From: Piscibacillus sp052246295
GTDB lineage: Bacteria; Bacillota; Bacilli; Bacillales; Alkalibacillaceae
Length of the DNA stretch: 64,000 nucleotides
Strand: one strand, 5' to 3'
Assembly: GCA_052246295.1 (NCBI GenBank)
Contig: JBQQCO010000014.1
In this document: positions 33,904 to 41,612 of the stretch, one piece after another
Numbering within the stretch: position 1 is the stretch's first letter
Layout of the letters: every line of letters begins with the position of its first letter
Notes under the pieces: generated by a model
Seen by the model: only the letters and a program-made list of their open reading frames with translations
Databases searched by the model: none
What the model was told of the DNA's origin: nothing
Made by a program: the position numbers and the translations under genes

Positions 33904-34773
33904 TCAAATTTTCTGCCAATAAAATTCGCCTGTCGCGACTGTAACTGCCGGCCCTTTCATCATGACATGGCCATCTTCTTTCCACGTAATCATGAGATCT
34001 CCACCATCTAGGTGTACTACCACTTCTTTGTCTTTTTTAACATAATCATTTAATACAGAGGACACAACGGCGGCACATGCACCAGTTCCACAAGCTTGGG
34101 TAATGCCAGACCCTCTTTCCCAAACACGGAAATTAATCTCCTGGTTATTTAACACCTCAACAAATTCAACGTTCACACCTTCCGGGAAACGAGAATCATT
34201 CGTCACGGCCGGACCCACTGTTTCAAGTGGTGCATCAACCATATCATCTACATAAAAAATGACGTGAGGATTCCCCATCGACACAGCCGTTGCGTACAAG
34301 TTTTCTTCACCAACTAAAAACGGTTCTTGTATAACATGATCATCTGCATCTCCTGTTAAGGTTTCCATTGGTATTTTCCCACGTTCTAAAATAGGCTGCC
34401 CCATATCAATCGAGACGTTTTTCACCACACCTTGTTCAACTTCGACTTCGGCATCAACCACACCTGATTTGGCTTCAACCGTAAACGTTGTTTGATCAAC
34501 ATAACCTAAATCGTATGCTAGTTTTGCGACACAACGAAGTCCGTTACCACAGTTCATCGCTTCTGATCCGTCTTTATTAAAAATTCTCATCCTTACATCA
34601 GCAATATCCGATGGCAGCATTAAAATCAAGCCATCTGAACCAATACCCGTATAGACATTAGAGACAGCTTGAGCTAGTGGTGATAGGTCTTCTTCATCTA
34701 AGGCAACTTTAAAACCATCTATATAAATGTAATTATTGCCTAGGCCATGCATTTTCGTAAATGGAATATTCAT
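33904..34773 (-). CDS. dapF: Diaminopimelate epimerase
   Basis: A protein of 289 residues converting LL- to meso-diaminopimelate for lysine and peptidoglycan. The two catalytic cysteines are in AMNCGNGLRC and QACGTGACAAV, and the N-terminus FTKMHGLGNNYIYID is typical. AGGAG is 8 bases from the second of two close ATGs (34773), preferred over the ATG at 34779. It lies between yuzB and yutM as in Bacillus. Confidence 0.95.
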   Translation of the reverse strand: MNIPFTKMHGLGNNYIYIDGFKVALDEEDLSPLAQAVSNVYTGIGSDGLILMLPSDIADVRMRIFNKDGSEAMNCGNGLRCVAKLAYDLGYVDQTTFTVEAKSGVVDAEVEVEQGVVKNVSIDMGQPILERGKIPMETLTGDADDHVIQEPFLVGEENLYATAVSMGNPHVIFYVDDMVDAPLETVGPAVTNDSRFPEGVNVEFVEVLNNQEINFRVWERGSGITQACGTGACAAVVSSVLNDYVKKDKEVVVHLDGGDLMITWKEDGHVMMKGPAVTVATGEFYWQKI

Positions 34774-34784
34774 ACTCATATCTC

Positions 34785-35024
34785 CTATATACTCGGTTCA
34801 TCTTCTTCTAGTTGTTTATAAATATTATCTACTAGCTGTTCAGGTGTCTCAGCTGTTACACAAACACCCTCAACTAGCGCAAATAGCGTCATTGAACAAA
34901 GCGCACAGTGGCTCGTACATCCTAATTCAACGACATCGAGATCCGGATCACGAGATAATTTATCATATGCTTCTTGAGATCCACTCATTAAATTATTGAT
35001 ACAGAACTCTATATTTGGGTTCAT
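34785..35024 (-). CDS. yuzB: UPF0349/DUF1450 protein YuzB
   Basis: A protein of 79 residues with cysteines in IEFCINNL and ELGCTSHCALCSM, then a helix TPEQLVDNIYKQLEE. The cysteine set suggests metal or Fe-S binding, which is not proven. GGGAG is 7 bases before the ATG at 35024. It is 11 bases upstream of dapF and 41 bases after yuzD, so cotranscribed. Confidence 0.9.
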   Translation of the reverse strand: MNPNIEFCINNLMSGSQEAYDKLSRDPDLDVVELGCTSHCALCSMTLFALVEGVCVTAETPEQLVDNIYKQLEEDEPSI

Positions 35025-35065
35025 ATACACACTCCCTTAATCTTGTTGATTGAACCCATTTCTGT

Positions 35066-35392
35066 TTATGATTGTGGTTCTAATCCCCGTTCTTCTAACG
35101 CCTTATAAACCGTTTTTAATTTAGGATTACCTTCCCCAACAATTTCATCTTCAATCAACACAACTGGATAAAACATATCTTCCTCAACCACCCGCTCAGC
35201 AAACTCTTTATATGGCCCTTGTTCAGGCGGATTAAATATATCAACATATTTATATTGAATGGCATCTTCACCAAACTTACGACCGATCGCAGCTTGTAAC
35301 CACTCATATTGTTCCTTAGAACTTGGTAAATTCACACAACTTGGGCAAAGTACCTCAGCACCATAAACCGTCAATTCGATGTTCTTCCCCAT
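35066..35392 (-). CDS. yuzD: Thioredoxin-like protein YuzD (DUF1462)
   Basis: A protein of 108 residues with a CPSC motif near residue 16 (AEVLCPSCVNLPSS), YVDIFNPPEQGPYKEFAERV, and a cis-proline-like YPVVLIEDEIVGEG. It has the layout of a small thioredoxin fold. First gene of yuzD-yuzB-dapF-yutM, behind a promoter touching a Fur-like site; divergent from yutI. Confidence 0.88.
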   Translation of the reverse strand: MGKNIELTVYGAEVLCPSCVNLPSSKEQYEWLQAAIGRKFGEDAIQYKYVDIFNPPEQGPYKEFAERVVEEDMFYPVVLIEDEIVGEGNPKLKTVYKALEERGLEPQS

Positions 35393-35427
35393 ACTTCCCC
35401 TCCTAAGTAAATCTTTCAGTTAATTTT

Positions 35428-35457
35428 ATTTTACACCATAAGAAAATCTAGGTACAA
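35428..35457 (-). promoter_or_regulatory. Promoter of the yuzD operon
   Basis: On the minus strand TTGTAC (35452-35457), 18 bases, TAAAAT (35428-35433). The -35 abuts the Fur-like site at 35458. Confidence 0.6.
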
Positions 35458-35472
35458 TGATAATGATTCTCA
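35458..35472. promoter_or_regulatory. Candidate Fur box between yuzD and yutI
   Basis: TGATAATGATTCTCA matches the 7-1-7 Fur consensus TGATAATNATTATCA with one mismatch. It touches the -35 of yuzD and lies about 20-33 bases upstream of the yutI -35, so it could act on both divergent transcripts. Confidence 0.65.
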
Positions 35473-35490
35473 ATATTTTTGTTTAAACGG

Positions 35491-35519
35491 TTAGAAAAAT
35501 ATCAATTTCGTGATATAAT
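35491..35519 (+). promoter_or_regulatory. Promoter of yutI
   Basis: TTAGAA (35491-35496), 17 bases, TATAAT (35514-35519), about 27 bases before the gene. Confidence 0.6.
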
Positions 35520-35545
35520 ATAGTTAAGAAAGGGGAAGATGAACG

Positions 35546-35770
35546 ATGTTTGAACAGGTACAAGAAGTCATTGGAAAACTACGCCCTTTTTTACTTCGTG
35601 ACGGAGGCGACGTAGAGTTAGTCGACGTGGATGACGACGGTATTGTACTTCTACGTTTGAAAGGTGCTTGCGGAAACTGCCCGAGTTCTGCCATCACACT
35701 TAAGGCAGGTATTGAACGCGCATTACGTGCAGAAGTACCTGGCGTACAAGAAGTAGAACAAATTTTCTAA
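35546..35770 (+). CDS. yutI: NifU C-terminal-domain protein YutI
   Basis: A protein of 74 residues consisting only of the NifU-C domain: LRPFLLRDGGDVELVDV and the cluster-binding CGNCPSS (CxxC). It carries or scaffolds Fe-S clusters. AAAGGGG precedes the ATG. The divergent operon also holds an A-type carrier (yutM), so the locus links to Fe-S supply. It is shorter than some homologues but the domain is complete. Confidence 0.92.
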   Translation: MFEQVQEVIGKLRPFLLRDGGDVELVDVDDDGIVLLRLKGACGNCPSSAITLKAGIERALRAEVPGVQEVEQIF

Positions 35771-35789
35771 TACTCTATAATCAGTACAA

Positions 35790-35821
35790 ATCGCATGTGG
35801 CCGACACATGCGATTTTTTTC
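35790..35821 (+). terminator. Terminator after yutI
   Basis: Perfect 10-bp stem ATCGCATGTG/CACATGCGAT followed by TTTTTTC. Confidence 0.93.
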
Positions 35822-35852
35822 TTATCATAATGGAATTTTTATTATAGAGGAT

Positions 35853-35985
35853 TGATTTACCCCCATAGAGTGCGGATTAGCACCCATAGATCCTCAACTA
35901 ACGCCCGTAGAATTCCGTTTAACACCCATAAAGTTCGAATTAACACCCATAGGCTTATTAATGACACCTATTCTTTTAGAAATGC
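35853..35985. repeat. 21-bp tandem repeat array G
   Basis: CCCATA or CCCGTA cores at 35862, 35883, 35904, 35925 and 35946, exactly 21 bases apart, with a degenerate sixth unit. The unit is TTAACACCCATAAAGTTCGA. It starts about 35 bases past the yutI terminator. The units are more diverged than in arrays B or E. Confidence 0.85.
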
Positions 35986-36015
35986 ATAACCCAAATAGAT
36001 AAGCAAGAAGTACAT

Positions 36016-36975
36016 TTAATTAACAGGCGTAATTGGATCTTCTCCATTCAACACTCGCGCAATATTCTCAACCGCTAACTCCACCATCTTCATTCGAGTA
36101 TCCACACTAGCTGATCCAATATGAGGAAGTGCCACAACATTGCCCAAACTCAATAATGGATGATCACTCTTAATCGGTTCATTTTTAAATACATCTAAAC
36201 CAGCTGCTTTAATGTCTCCATCTTCTAGCGCCTTAAATAAATCCTCTTCATTCACGACACCACCGCGAGATGAATTGATAAAAATAGCTGATTCTTTCAT
36301 GTTCTTAAAAACATCTGCATTAAACATATTCTTCGTTTCATCTGTTAAAGGTGTCATACAAACAACAAAATCCGATTGTTGAATAAGTTCATCAAACTCA
36401 ACATAAGTCGCTCCAAGTTCCTGCTCGGCATTCTTTTTCCTAGAACGATTATGATAAAGGATACTCATATTAAATCCTGTTGCTCTCTTAGCAACAGCCT
36501 GCCCTATGTTTCCCATCCCTACTATTCCAAGAGTTTTATGATGAACATCTGATCCTGCTAATAAAAACGGCGACCATGTTTTCCAATCATCCTGCTTGAC
36601 ATATTCCACCGCTTCCGGAATTCGCCTTGCCGTTGCAAGTAATAAAGCAAACGTTAAATCGGCAGTTGTTTCATTTAACACATCCGGCGTATTGGTTATA
36701 ACCACCTCATGCTTTTTAGCGGATTCCAAGTCAATATTGTCAAAGCCTACTGCCATATTAGCGACTACCTTTAAGTTCTTAGCCTTCTGAAAAACTTCCT
36801 CGTCAATTGTTTCCGTTAACATAGCCAGTACCGCATCGGCATCTTTTACTTTATCTAAAAGTTCTTCACGCGGAATCGGAGTATCCTCATGGGGCCACAT
36901 TTCCACTTCATAAGATTCGTTTAGTTTATCAACGGCTGATTCGGGTAAATTACGTGTGATTAATATTTTTGTCAT
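36016..36975 (-). CDS. D-isomer-specific 2-hydroxyacid dehydrogenase
   Basis: A protein of 319 residues. NAD(P)-binding loop GIVGMGNIGQAVA, and the catalytic Arg, Glu and His in INSSRGGVV, DVFKNEP and PHIGSAS. Sequence style is that of glyoxylate/hydroxypyruvate or 2-ketogluconate reductases rather than lactate dehydrogenase, so the substrate is open. The ATG at 36975 is preceded by AAGGAGG, 10 bases away; an upstream in-frame TTG at 36984 is closer to the site. Confidence 0.9.
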   Translation of the reverse strand: MTKILITRNLPESAVDKLNESYEVEMWPHEDTPIPREELLDKVKDADAVLAMLTETIDEEVFQKAKNLKVVANMAVGFDNIDLESAKKHEVVITNTPDVLNETTADLTFALLLATARRIPEAVEYVKQDDWKTWSPFLLAGSDVHHKTLGIVGMGNIGQAVAKRATGFNMSILYHNRSRKKNAEQELGATYVEFDELIQQSDFVVCMTPLTDETKNMFNADVFKNMKESAIFINSSRGGVVNEEDLFKALEDGDIKAAGLDVFKNEPIKSDHPLLSLGNVVALPHIGSASVDTRMKMVELAVENIARVLNGEDPITPVN

Positions 36976-37051
36976 CAATTCCAAGCCTCCTTTATATTAT
37001 TTAGTCAATGAAGTAAAATAAAGAAAAAATACAGGATAGGTGTGATTTATA

Positions 37052-37543
37052 ATGAATTTAGAAACAAAAGCATTAGAAGCTTTAGAAGAACGAAATGTAA
37101 AGTTAGATGAAATTGCTGATCTTGTCTACTTTTTACAAGAAAAATATCATGATGACTTATCAAAAGATGAATGCTTAGCAAACGTTAAAAAGGTATTGCA
37201 AAAGCGTGAAGTACAAAATGCGATTCTAACAGGCATTCAACTAGATAAATTAGCAGAGAAAAATGAGCTTGATGAACCGTTACAACAAATCGTTGAACAA
37301 GATGAAGGATTATATGGTATTGATGAAGTGATTGCGTTATCGATTGTTAACGTTTATGGTTCAATTGGTTTTACAAACTATGGATATATTGACAAAGTAA
37401 AGCCTGGCGTTCTGAAACGATTAAATGATAAAAATTATGGATGCCACACTTTCTTAGATGATATTGTAGGTGCGATTGCAGCCGCAGCTTCAAGCCGTCT
37501 TGCTCACAGTCAATTTGATGCAATGAGCTCAATTGATGATTAA
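37052..37543 (+). CDS. yutG: Phosphatidylglycerophosphatase A-like protein YutG
   Basis: A protein of 163 residues. The late motif TFLDDIVGAIAAAASSRLAH and NVYGSIGFTNYGYIDKVKPG match the YutG/PgpA group. The N-terminal helical half LETKALEALEERNVKLDEIA is also typical of YutG. It is short and not obviously multi-spanning, so a direct role in phosphatidylglycerol synthesis is only suggested. A terminator follows. Confidence 0.85.
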   Translation: MNLETKALEALEERNVKLDEIADLVYFLQEKYHDDLSKDECLANVKKVLQKREVQNAILTGIQLDKLAEKNELDEPLQQIVEQDEGLYGIDEVIALSIVNVYGSIGFTNYGYIDKVKPGVLKRLNDKNYGCHTFLDDIVGAIAAAASSRLAHSQFDAMSSIDD

Positions 37544-37593
37544 TGATTAATTATTAATATCCTATCATAATCAAATTTACGTTTCATCTCCCA

Positions 37594-37622
37594 AAAGACT
37601 GTCCAACTTAGACAGTCTTTTT
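37594..37622 (+). terminator. Terminator after yutG
   Basis: Perfect 10-bp stem AAAGACTGTC/GACAGTCTTT then TTC. The 285 bases from here to the next gene are AT-rich and hold one candidate promoter (37807) and no gene that I can support. Confidence 0.88.
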
Positions 37623-37806
37623 CATTTTTAACTATCCCTTGTCCACTTTTTCAATATTTTAATATGTTTGTAAAAAAGGTCATATTTAATCCTCATTTAA
37701 CATTCCAACCTTCTATTCACATACACTTAAATTTTTTCTTTAACCCAAAAATTTTAATATTCAAGGTAAAAAATTCCTTTTCAGTTACAAGTATAAATTC
37801 ATCTAC

Positions 37807-37831
37807 GTTTCTACTTTATTAATGCGGGTAT
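37807..37831 (+). promoter_or_regulatory. Candidate sigma-B promoter
   Basis: GTTTCT (37807-37812), 13 bases, GGGTAT (37826-37831), close to the Bacillus sigma-B consensus GTTTAA-N13/14-GGGTAT. It points at the small gene beginning near 37897-37910. Confidence 0.4.
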
Positions 37832-37909
37832 CGACATTGTAAGGTCATCAACCTATATTTAAATCTTGTCTTCAGACGCTTAAAAGGAGGTTTTAAATGA
37901 GCAAAAACC

Positions 37910-38182
37910 ATGTCAGCTAGCCAATACTTTCAAGAAATGAGTGAAAAGTTTCAAGAAGGTAATGATGTTGCTAAGTTATTCTCAGAAAAGCTTTCTAAAA
38001 CTAGTGAGTATGCTGCGCAACAAAATTCTGAGGATATTCAATATATTCATTTAAAAGATGCTCAAGTCTATAATGGAGATCAAAAGCCTACCCCTTCTAA
38101 GACAAAGTTCTTGTGGCGGGGTAAATTATCAGAAGTAGATGGTTTTTTCTTAGGCACGATTAATAATGAGCAAAAGGGATGA
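37910..38182 (+). CDS. Small hypothetical protein with an out-of-frame ATG at its ribosome site
   Basis: A protein of 90 residues beginning MSASQYFQEMSEKFQEGNDV; no family recognised. The ribosome site AAAAGGAGG (37882-37890) serves an ATG at 37897 that reads only MSKNHVS before TAG and overlaps the real frame by +1. The ATG at 37910 has no site of its own. Either the short frame is a leader that couples translation, or one base has been gained in the AAAAA run at 37902-37906; removing one A would give a single frame beginning MSKTMSASQ. The 3' end overlaps a terminator. Confidence 0.65.
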   Translation: MSASQYFQEMSEKFQEGNDVAKLFSEKLSKTSEYAAQQNSEDIQYIHLKDAQVYNGDQKPTPSKTKFLWRGKLSEVDGFFLGTINNEQKG

Positions 38183-38206
38183 ATCGAAAAATGATTCATC
38201 CCTTTT
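38172..38206. terminator. Bidirectional terminator between the small gene and yutF
   Basis: Perfect 14-bp stem AAAAGGGATGAATC/GATTCATCCCTTTT with a 7-base loop, between convergent genes. Confidence 0.93.
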
Positions 38207-38218
38207 GTTCTTTCTTAT

Positions 38219-38980
38219 CTAAAACCATTTATCTAAAGTTTCAATGGTATATGTTGGCTGAGTACCAAATTGAGTTAACTCATCTTTAGTTGTAACACCT
38301 GTTTGAACATGTAACGTATCCATACCAGCATTAATTCCGGCCATGATATCGGTATGATAGTTATCACCCACCATAATGGCTTCTTCAGCTCGAATGCCCA
38401 AATACTCTAAAGCAATTTGTAACATAAGGCCAGATGGTTTTCCAACGACCTCTGGCTTTATTCCTGTTACATTTTCTACTAAGTTAACGAACGCACCGTT
38501 ACCAGGAACTAAGCCTTTTTCTGTTGGAACTTTTATATCCGGATTCGTCGCAACAAATCTCGCTCCTTTTTGAACATAAAGGCAAGCATCTCTTAATTTA
38601 CGATATGTATTTTCCCGATCGATGCCCATCACGACATAATCTGCTTCACCATTAACCACCTGGACACCTTTTTCTTCAAGTGCATGGGTTAGACCCGCTT
38701 CACCAATGACATACGCAGTTGCATCAGGATTCTCCTCATGAACATGAATGGCAGTTGCTAATGAGGCCGTCATCACTTGCTCCACTTCAGCTTCAATACC
38801 AAACTGTTTAAGCTTTTCCACCGTTACCTCTGGTGTACGTGAAGAGTTATTTGTTACGAATATGTGAGGAATATTTCGATTTCTTAGTTCTTGAATAAAC
38901 ACTTTAGCTTCAGGTATTTCGGATTTCCCTTTATACATGGTGCCATCTAAATCAATCAAGTATCCTTTATAATCCTTCAC
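38219..38980 (-). CDS. yutF: HAD-superfamily phosphatase YutF
   Basis: A protein of 253 residues of HAD subfamily IIA (NagD/p-nitrophenyl phosphatase type). Motif I is GYLIDLDGTMYKG, motif II VTNNSSRTPE, and motif IV MVGDNYHTDIMAGINAGMDT. A sugar- or nucleotide-phosphate substrate is likely. GTG start at 38980, 8 bases after GGAG, two bases after the yutE stop. Confidence 0.92.
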   Translation of the reverse strand: MKDYKGYLIDLDGTMYKGKSEIPEAKVFIQELRNRNIPHIFVTNNSSRTPEVTVEKLKQFGIEAEVEQVMTASLATAIHVHEENPDATAYVIGEAGLTHALEEKGVQVVNGEADYVVMGIDRENTYRKLRDACLYVQKGARFVATNPDIKVPTEKGLVPGNGAFVNLVENVTGIKPEVVGKPSGLMLQIALEYLGIRAEEAIMVGDNYHTDIMAGINAGMDTLHVQTGVTTKDELTQFGTQPTYTIETLDKWF

Positions 38981-38982
38981 AA

Positions 38983-39429
38983 CTATTTCTCCTCACGTTT
39001 TTTGAAAGTCGTCACAGGTCCCATTTCCTTCTCAAGGTAGTCCAATACATACGGTCTGAAGTGCTCTAATGTTTTAACATGTTTAGACAGCACTTCTTCA
39101 ATTTCCTTATGATTGACGTTTGTATATTCACGTACAAGCATTTTTCTAAGACCTATTGTCTCTTTATAAGCAGTTTCATCTTCTTTAGGAATCACTTGCT
39201 CGTCCACTAAAATATCAATAATATCTTCATAACTGCCTGGGTCACGCATAATGAACCCGTCAATCATCATATTTCCGACATCAATAATAGATTCAACTAC
39301 CATTTGAGCTAAGCGCTCTGTTCCTAACTTTTCTAAAAATGATTCACTCGTTTGTTGTTCATAAGTTTCCAATAAGCCGTTCATATATAACAATGTTTGT
39401 TCAATATGGTCTCGATCTACGAAGTACAT
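38983..39429 (-). CDS. yutE: DUF86/HepT-like protein YutE
   Basis: A protein of 148 residues, all-helical, in the DUF86 family to which HepT RNase toxins belong. The segment LRKMLVREYTNVNHKEIEEV corresponds to the HepT motif R-x4-H-x-Y, but here the histidine position is Arg-Glu (REY), so RNase activity is doubtful. No MntA-type nucleotidyltransferase partner lies beside it; it is cotranscribed with yutF, as in Bacillus. I regard it as a housekeeping family member rather than a toxin. Confidence 0.85.
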   Translation of the reverse strand: MYFVDRDHIEQTLLYMNGLLETYEQQTSESFLEKLGTERLAQMVVESIIDVGNMMIDGFIMRDPGSYEDIIDILVDEQVIPKEDETAYKETIGLRKMLVREYTNVNHKEIEEVLSKHVKTLEHFRPYVLDYLEKEMGPVTTFKKREEK

Positions 39430-39569
39430 TTAAAACACTCCTTAAAATTGTTCTCAATACGTTATATTATCACATTATTGACATGAAACGAATTCGCATA
39501 CAGTTATATTATGACATAACAAAGAAGATTTGCTAAAATGATGTCAACACTTGTTGAGGAGGCTTAACA

Positions 39570-39842
39570 TTGGAATTTCAAATTATTTCAGATGAAAATG
39601 AATCAGCACAACTTCGTTATATCTGTGCGAAAACGGACACAAGGCGTTACGATCTTATCATGTTAACCAGCGAAAGTTTAGACAAAAAAGGTGAAGTGGT
39701 CATCATTGACGATCAAGGTTCAAGGTATACAAAAATACATAAGGATAAAATAGAGAACAGTGAATATTTAGCCCATGCATTTAATGTAAATGAATACGAA
39801 GCAGATGAAATTTATGATTTCTTAAAACATGTTATCGAATAA
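39570..39842 (+). CDS. DUF3055-family protein
   Basis: A protein of 90 residues. The pattern RYDLIMLTSESLDKKGEVVI, SRYTKIHKDKIENSEYLAHAFNV and DEIYDFLKHVI fits the DUF3055 family that sits between yutE and yutD in Bacillus relatives. The start is a TTG at 39570, 7 bases after GAGGAGG. No function known. Confidence 0.75.
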   Translation: MEFQIISDENESAQLRYICAKTDTRRYDLIMLTSESLDKKGEVVIIDDQGSRYTKIHKDKIENSEYLAHAFNVNEYEADEIYDFLKHVIE

Positions 39843-39848
39843 GATTAA

Positions 39849-39885
39849 GCCTCCTGTGCAAACTATTGGTACAGGAGGCGTTTTT
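39849..39885 (+). promoter_or_regulatory. Terminator-like hairpin carrying the next gene's ribosome site
   Basis: GCCTCCTGTGC (39849-39859) pairs with GGTACAGGAGGC region (39869-39879; 11 pairs, one G-U), followed by GTTTTT and directly by the ATG at 39886. The only Shine-Dalgarno of that gene, AGGAGG, is in the 3' arm. It can act as a terminator for the DUF3055 gene and a translational lock for the next. Confidence 0.7.
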
Positions 39886-40173
39886 ATGCGAAAAAGTCGA
39901 AGAATTAAAGACCAGCAAGATGATTTTACACCTGTTGAGGTACAAGACAATTATCAAGTGCCTGAAGAGTTTCCTGATGGGAATTACGGTAATCCAATCA
40001 ATAAGGATCGACCACTAAAACCTTACCCAAATAAAGAATCCAAACGACACCATACTGCGTTTGGATATGAGAATAAAGAACTTCATGCAGATCTTCCAAG
40101 ACAATACCCAGGAGCTCATGTTCCACAGGATTATCCAAATGATGAAGGCATTACGCGTGATGAAAAAGAATGA
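39886..40173 (+). CDS. Small soluble protein of unknown function (conserved in Bacillaceae)
   Basis: A protein of 95 residues, hydrophilic, with the pattern EEFPDGNYGNPINKDRPLKP and LHADLPRQYPGAHVPQD, which I recall from unnamed conserved Bacillus proteins annotated only as cytosolic. The frame is open from 39829, but AGGAGG 7 bases before the ATG at 39886 sets the start. The stop lies in the terminator shared with yutD. Confidence 0.7.
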   Translation: MRKSRRIKDQQDDFTPVEVQDNYQVPEEFPDGNYGNPINKDRPLKPYPNKESKRHHTAFGYENKELHADLPRQYPGAHVPQDYPNDEGITRDEKE

Positions 40174-40194
40174 CCTCAAATTTCGAGGTCATTC
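40168..40194. terminator. Bidirectional terminator between the small gene and yutD
   Basis: Perfect 10-bp stem GAATGACCTC/GAGGTCATTC with T-runs on both sides (TTTTTA on plus, TTTTTC on minus). Confidence 0.95.
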
Positions 40195-40197
40195 TTT

Positions 40198-40470
40198 TTA
40201 TAAATCAATTTTTTTAAGTACAAAGTAGGCGCAACCAAAGTTGCAATACTCGTATAAGTAATCTTCTAAAGTAGAGATTTTAGTATCAAAAGTTGCTTTT
40301 TGATTTTGGTCATCGTAAAACCCTTTTAATCGGAGTTGTCCAAATCCCCAATCCCCAACTATGAAGTCATATTTCGTTAATATATCACTGAAACGCTCAT
40401 TAATGGCTTCTTCTTGAAAACCTTCTTTATGATCAATAATTAATTCATAACGTTGTCCTAGAAATTCCAC
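40198..40470 (-). CDS. yutD: YutD-family protein
   Basis: A protein of 90 residues. The C-terminal signature DYLYEYCNFGCAYFVLKK and YDFIVGDWGFGQLRLKGFYDD are those of YutD. Two cysteines in YCNFGC are conserved. The start is a GTG at 40470 with AGAGGTG 6 bases upstream; the frame runs on to 40479. Function not known to me. Confidence 0.9.
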   Translation of the reverse strand: MEFLGQRYELIIDHKEGFQEEAINERFSDILTKYDFIVGDWGFGQLRLKGFYDDQNQKATFDTKISTLEDYLYEYCNFGCAYFVLKKIDL

Positions 40471-40586
40471 TACTATCACCTCTGCTACAAATAGTGTACC
40501 ATATTTTCCTATTTTAAAGAGTACATTTTTTTCAAATAAATGAACAGTATAACAACCAAGTAGATTTATCTAAAGGAGATTTTAAC

Positions 40587-41564
40587 ATGAGACGTCTACA
40601 TAGGCGAATGACAGTAATCATCTTACTAACTATTATGGTTGTCTTACAAACTCACAATATCTCGGCGGAAGAAAATGAAGAGCTGGATGAGGCAACTCTG
40701 AGAAAAGCTTTATATCAAAAGACTGAAGCACTAACTCAGGTTCCTTGGTACTATATAGCAGCGATGGATCAGTATGAACGTAACATTAAGAAGACAAATG
40801 ATGAAGACCGAATAACAGGAATTCAAATTCCTTTAGAAAAGTGGTACGGCATTCTACCTCCACATTCTAATCATAAAGAAAACGAATCGACTCTCAATTT
40901 ATTTAATGGAATAGGAAAAGATGGGAATGGTGATGGCATTGCAGATCCGACAAATGATGAAGATGTATTATTTACGCTTGCTATGGAAATACAGCAAAGT
41001 ATTGCCGAAAATCACGACTTGGAATCGGCGATTACTACTTATTACGAACGAGAAAAAGCCACTAAAATCATTACAGAAATAGCCCAGATGTTTAGGCATT
41101 TTAATACAATTGATTTAAGTAAGCGCGCATTTCCAATACCGAAATGGAATAACTACAGTTACCGATCCACTTGGGGCGACACTCGTGGTTATGGAGGACG
41201 TCGTATTCATGAAGGAACTGATATTTTTGCAGGATATGGAACTCCAGTCCGAAGCGCGTCATATGGTGTCGTTGAGATTAAAGGATGGAACCGTTTTGGT
41301 GGTTGGCGGATTGGCATTCGTGACATGTACAATATTTATCACTACTACGCACATTTAAACGCTTTTGCTGAAGGCATTGAAGAAGGTAATATCGTTGAAC
41401 CTGGTGAAGTCATTGGATATGTTGGAGCTTCTGGTTATGGACCAGAAGGAACATCAGGTAAATTCCCACCACACTTGCATTACGGTATGTATAAAGATAA
41501 TGGTAAACATGAGTGGGCTTATGACCCATACCCTTATTTAAGACGTTGGGAACGAAATCAGTAA
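40587..41564 (+). CDS. lytH: M23 peptidase LytH (sporulation L-Ala-D-Glu endopeptidase)
   Basis: A protein of 325 residues with an N-terminal signal or anchor (MTVIILLTIMVVLQTHNISA), a helical middle, and a C-terminal LytM/M23 domain with zinc ligands in GRRIHEGTDIFAGYGT (HxxxD) and PPHLHYGMY (HxH). In Bacillus, LytH shapes spore cortex peptidoglycan. It lies next to yutD as expected. AAAGGAG precedes the ATG. Confidence 0.9.
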   Translation: MRRLHRRMTVIILLTIMVVLQTHNISAEENEELDEATLRKALYQKTEALTQVPWYYIAAMDQYERNIKKTNDEDRITGIQIPLEKWYGILPPHSNHKENESTLNLFNGIGKDGNGDGIADPTNDEDVLFTLAMEIQQSIAENHDLESAITTYYEREKATKIITEIAQMFRHFNTIDLSKRAFPIPKWNNYSYRSTWGDTRGYGGRRIHEGTDIFAGYGTPVRSASYGVVEIKGWNRFGGWRIGIRDMYNIYHYYAHLNAFAEGIEEGNIVEPGEVIGYVGASGYGPEGTSGKFPPHLHYGMYKDNGKHEWAYDPYPYLRRWERNQ

Positions 41565-41612
41565 CTTGATTTTCCGCTTCATTCTTGAAAAAATATAAGG
41601 AGAGAAGAATTT

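Noticed and set aside
38983..39429. HepT toxin of a toxin-antitoxin pair
   Set aside because: The key H-x-Y motif is altered (REY), there is no nucleotidyltransferase partner, and the gene is in its normal yutE-yutF position.
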